This document shows, piece after piece, positions 60,101 to 64,000 of a DNA stretch of 64,000 bases. The notes below the pieces were generated by a model. That model worked only from the letters and a program-made list of their open reading frames with translations. It made no database searches and was not told the origin of the DNA. The stretch spans positions 144,944,522 to 145,008,521 of the forward strand of contig CM056741.1 of assembly GCA_029851415.1 (NCBI GenBank), written 5' to 3'. This DNA comes from Eretmocerus hayati (lineage: Eukaryota; Arthropoda; Insecta; Hymenoptera; Aphelinidae). The stretch's first letter is position 1. Every line of letters starts with the position of its first letter. The translations under genes were made by a program, and so were the position numbers.

Positions 60101-61432
60101 GTGGCGAATAAAAATTGTACATTTTAATACAATGAGCTTGATGTCGGCGCAGTTGGACGGGTAGGAGGCCAAATCAGGAGAAAGAATCCATCAATTTGCG
60201 ACGCACTCGACATTAATTAACAATGTACAGAGCCTGTATCGCACATCATACGATCCGGTAGCGTGTGCGGTAAGATTGAGAGACTGAAAAATGATCGAAT
60301 GAGAGCGTCTGCCCTGCTGCTGAATACGTCACGCGCGAAATAGTATATTATACCCGATGCGAGGTTAGACTGTTTTGGGGCACGGGGATGGTTTTTCCCC
60401 ACGTGCAACGAGGGGAAAAGATTCCCAATGCCCCAAAACGGCCCGACGAGCCAAGTGCATATACTATTTTTTGGTATCAGGACGAATAAACGCCAATTTT
60501 ATGTTCGCAGCCGGGAGTAAAAGTGGCGCTTTAGTCGCCCCATGCTAAATAAGTGATCCATCCATACAATTTTCGTGTCTCAATTATCGTTCATGTGCCA
60601 CACAACATACGTACATACTCACACGCGCACTTTCATCGAAGATTTACATACACGATAAAATCTATACAATAATAAATAATACAGATCGTTTGATATTCAT
60701 ATAGATATAGTTATATGAGGTACGAGGAACAAGATCGTCGCTCTCTCTTTCTCGACCGCACGGCGCGCTAATGAAGAACAAGACGAGTACGAGTTTTGAA
60801 GTGAGTAAGTGTTCGTTATTAGAGTACGTGATATTATTCGCGGGGATAAGAGAAGACTGAGAATACGATGAGAGTGAGGAATGAGAAGAAGCGTAGGCGA
60901 GTACACGAGAGAGAATCGGACGAGAATAAAGGAGATCCGCAAGCTCGCCGCGTCTACATTCTGCAGTATAGCCTTTACACCGCGCCAATCCGAGAGGCGA
61001 TAATTAGAGGTTGTAACGCTAATAATGCGAGATCTGACTCAAAATCTCATAACTAATATCCGGGACTTGCATCTATATCATTCGTTTCAGTAAATTTCTC
61101 AGCAAGCTCATCTAGCCCAAGCTCCACTCTCGAGAATTCCACGCGAATACAGTAGAAATTCATTCGAATGATCAATCAATCAACAAAAATCAGTGATTTT
61201 GAATGAATTATTCATCAGAATCGCTTGAAAACAGTCCGCTGACATTCACACACCGCATCAAAGTAAAGCCCGCATTCAAATTTCCCGCCCCACACAGACA
61301 CAGCTTAACTCTCAATTTCGATTGGCGCACGTTTGCCATTGACCGCAAGCTTTCCAGAGCAGAGCTTTTGACGACGACTACTTCTTCGCAAGTTAATTTT
61401 CTTCTCAGCCTTTTTCAATGCTGCACTTCTCG
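57114..61432. other. Intergenic or intronic region
   Basis: Relatively GC-rich with many CG-containing stretches, but no supported gene. A 12-bp-armed inverted repeat (TTTTGGGGCA / TGCCCCAAAA) lies at about 60373-60437. Confidence 0.35.
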
Positions 61433-61749
61433 TCAATAATACGGACACGTTGACTTTTGCGCAAGCACGTCGTTGCTGCTGCTGCTGTTGTTGTTTGAGC
61501 TTAAGTTGAGCTTTTGACTGATGGCGTTGACGGGACGGCGATGGTGGTGTTGGTGGAGGGCCGCCGCAGCAGGACAAGTGACGCTTGGGTCATATTCGAG
61601 ATCACTTTGGTCAGGAGGCGAGTGTCGTCCTGTGCCACGATGGCTGCTGTTGCTGCTGCTGCTGCTGATCCTGTTGCGACTGATGTTTACCCTGGATACC
61701 GTGCTGTTGTTGCTGTTGAAGTTGGTGTTGCTGTTGGCGCTGCTTTGGG
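61433..61749 (-). CDS. Candidate 3' exon rich in Gln/Ser/Asn/His
   Basis: The acceptor TTTGTCTCGTTACAG| (minus strand) precedes two open frames. Frame 1 (104 codons to a TGA at 61433) reads NSNTNFNSNNSTVSR, a Ser tract, GRHSPPDQSDLEYDPSVTC, then HQHHHRRPVN. Frame 2 reads PKQRQQQHQLQQQQQ and a second polyGln run, stopping near 61620. Such tails are common in insect transcription factors and signalling proteins. I prefer frame 1 for its length and mixed-sequence middle, but splice phase cannot be tested without the upstream exon. CAG repeats make it a likely length-polymorphic site. Confidence 0.4.
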
Positions 61750-61751
61750 CT

Positions 61752-63117
61752 GTAACGAGACAAACACGATATTAGTACTCAATCGAATACTTGTTTACTT
61801 TTATATTCAATTTTTCATTTTGTGTTTCGGTTATGATTTTTTCAGTTACGAGTTATATGTGTTGTCGACGTATACTACGTGAAAGATAATGAGGTGAAAT
61901 GTTGATTCACCGATACTTCTCTCCGAGCCCCTCCCCATCATCCTATTCATTGTGCTGTGGGAGTACAGGGATAAATATTTATCACCAAGGATGATGGCAT
62001 TTTAGTGGGGATAGTTTACAAAGCGTGATTACTCGGTATTCCCTAATGAAAGAGCAAGATTAACTCCAAAAATGTTTGCGTCATTGAATCAGATCCGAAA
62101 TAAAGTTGAGCCTATGCATTCAGAGGTCAGAGCTCAGGCAAGTACTCCTGGCCAGTACGAAGTCAAAGGGATATCTTAAAAATAGCTTTTCGTACTATTG
62201 AGATATGGAGAGCTATCCTCATTACTATCAAGTTTGACGATCAACAGTGACATAATTGTCAAATTTCTGATAAGTGACTAGCCTGTAATAAAGCTAATCG
62301 GGCTTACAACTGTAACCTAAAGTAGCCACAAGATATAAAAGATACTCAAAACAAAATGACCATGAACAATAGATATGCAAGTTTGAGTTCACTCTCTCGA
62401 CATTTTCCCTGGTGAGAGAAATTTGTCTGGCATTCAATTGAAAACGACGGAATTCACTGTATACACTGCCACTCTTGAATCTACAAGGGAAACGGGAACG
62501 TAGACGATAAAAATAAAAAAAGTGACTTCCTCACACAGCGTGTCCAAAAAATTGGACTGACAATGATGTGGATTACTTATTGGTCCCTCATAATTGATAA
62601 ATTGAAGTTATTCAGAGATTCACGACATAAAACGAATCCCGGTATAGAGTATGTATTAATGCGGATCAGCCGCTGAACTTCGATTGCAGCTTTTATTGCA
62701 TTGAAAGAGAAGAGCAACACAGTTATTACTTCAAAATGACTATAATCAGAACTCGCGGGCTATGAGGTCCGCCTCTACACTGCAATCTATCTATATATTA
62801 TTCATTACCGTCGATCTTCGTGCTCAATAATGAACGCCTCTTATGTGATCATCATGAGCAACAACGAAGTGCCTCCGAACATTTTATTTTTGCAAGATTT
62901 TGAATCAAATGAAGTTTTCGAGTTCATAATTCATGATCAACCTATAGTCATGCGAGTCATGACCACGTTTCTGTTCGGTCTCACAGACAAATGACAAGTG
63001 ATGAATAAAAACTTCCGAAACGCTTCTCATTTTCATAGCTAGAATGCATTTCAATGTGACTACCCTTTAGTAAAATTGTAAGATGGCCTAGTGACCATTC
63101 ATAAATGATTCGCCGAC
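61752..63117. other. Region without recognised features
   Basis: AT-rich. It may be an intron of the minus-strand gene whose exon candidate ends at 61749. Nothing else is supported. Confidence 0.35.
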
Positions 63118-63120
63118 TAA

Positions 63121-63446
63121 CAAGGGGAACACCAAGCTTGCGGATTCTGAATCTTGACGAAATTTTGCGAATCCTCTTGTTTTGGTGAGAAATGGAGGTA
63201 TCAAAGAAAGTTTCGTCCAACGGGCCTCCTATCCCGAGATACAGCTATGGAGCTTAGTATTGTTCATAAAGGCCCATGTTGAAAAGACACATCAGATATA
63301 CTGACAATGTTAACCTCCATAGCTGTATCTCGAGATAGGAGGCCCGTTGGACGAAACCCTCTTTGGTACCTCCATTTCTCACCAAAACAAGAGGATTCCC
63401 AGAGTTTAACCAAGATCCAGGACCCGCAAGGTTGGTGCTCCCCTCG
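63121..63446. mobile_element. Harbinger-like MITE (group A), 326 bp
   Basis: CAAGGGGAACACCAAGCTTG to the inverted end GGTGCTCCCCTCG, flanked by TAA on both sides (63118-63120 and 63447-63449). A near-perfect palindrome with the shared AGATACAGCTATGGAG / complement arms. The best-preserved copy of the group. Confidence 0.85.
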
Positions 63447-63737
63447 TAAGTTCTGGTCATATATGTTACCACCTATGATTGTGAGGCCGAAATCATAGAT
63501 TATCATGGGTATTCGTGTTGAAAATGAAGCGCTCCATCCCGAACTCCAAGCATTTCCTCTACCGATGCTCAGGAATAAGGGAGCTCGGATCTCTAACTGT
63601 TAGGTTTCCATCTAAAGTAGAAAATAAATCGTATAAACATCCGATCACAACACCTAACGACCATGTAAGAGAGGTGCCTTTGGAAACCTACGACTTCTTT
63701 TTTTCAGACAGAGACCTACAATTTTTTTATGCCATAG

Positions 63738-64000
63738 GTGGTCATATATGACTACAGTAAACCGAAAGGAAGGCCCTCAAGTTCCCGGTGTGTGACGATT
63801 TCCAGGTCCCAGTTGACGGGACAATGTACCCGGGCCTCTCACCCAAATCTGGTGGAGAGGAGCCTGGCCCCGAGACTGGTGCTCGAGGCGCTTTGGCTCC
63901 TCTCGCAAGAAGGCCTGATCAACCTCGAGGATTTTCGGTGTCTCCGCTTTGGGGCTGACAAACCTCCGGCCCCAGTCGGCGCTAGCTGGGGCGCAGAAAA
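63738..64000 (+). CDS. Partial open frame at the window edge
   Basis: 87 codons open to the end of the window after a TAG at 63735-63737. The latter half (ERSLAPRLVLEALWLLSQEG, then NLEDFRCLRFGADKPP) has an amphipathic-helix pattern and higher GC than the flanks, suggesting real coding sequence. A possible acceptor (GACTACAG) lies at 63750-63757. It could be a host exon or part of a retrotransposon gag. I do not recognise it. Confidence 0.3.
   Translation, partial: MVIYDYSKPKGRPSSSRCVTISRSQLTGQCTRASHPNLVERSLAPRLVLEALWLLSQEGLINLEDFRCLRFGADKPPAPVGASWGAE

Overview
The window looks like nuclear DNA of an insect: AT-rich, large introns, GT-AG splice sites, very few long reading frames, and a dense load of arthropod-type transposable elements. 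I cannot name the species; a hymenopteran is only a guess. There are no bacterial-style operons, rRNA genes or CRISPR arrays.

Host genes. (1) A plus-strand gene covers about the first 34.5 kb. I see its last four coding exons (1891-2016, 15632-15897, 30292-30504, 34195-34462). Their splice phases fit each other exactly, and they encode a low-complexity Ser/His/Gln-rich C-terminal tail that I do not recognise. Its three introns are about 13.6, 14.4 and 3.7 kb and hold most of the transposons. (2) A compact two-exon minus-strand gene at 48104-49427 encodes a 260-residue protein with the conserved motif of the MPLKIP/TTDN1 family. (3) A Gln/Ser/Asn-rich minus-strand exon candidate lies at 61433-61749, with its upstream part outside the visible features. 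(4) An 87-codon open frame runs off the right edge.

Mobile DNA, left to right. 4.2-6.4 kb: a palindromic Harbinger-like MITE split at its centre by two TA-target elements. 6.8-8.46 kb: a LINE 3' end interrupted by another Harbinger-like MITE, itself carrying a 653-bp element. 8.67-9.69 and 10.97-11.80 kb: two TA-target elements. 16.73-19.08 kb: an end-to-end Tigger (pogo) element with a decayed transposase. 19.41-22.42 kb: a MITE split by three further insertions. 23.68-29.85 kb: a nearly complete DIRS retrotransposon (gag, RT/RNase H, tyrosine recombinase, inverted repeats, internal complementary region) carrying a 787-bp foldback element. 31.4 and 33.1 kb: two Harbinger-like MITEs. 42.1-44.9 kb: a 2.8-kb giant foldback with a tRNA-like SINE candidate in one arm. 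50.2-51.2 kb: an inverted second copy of the 8.67-kb element. 52.5 kb: a LINE fragment. 55.0 and 56.5 kb: other foldback elements. 63.1 kb: a fourth Harbinger-like MITE.

The most interesting pattern is a set of six sequence-distinct, non-coding, roughly 0.8-1.3 kb families. They share one architecture: TA target duplication, terminal inverted repeats, and a private 10-20 bp motif iterated several times inside the element. In four families the motif has a related shape, beginning with GGGG followed by an A/T-rich core. Four of these elements sit at the centre of two palindromic MITEs. The second notable signal is a row of four tiny hairpins with an identical loop and changing but complementary stems inside the DIRS gag region.
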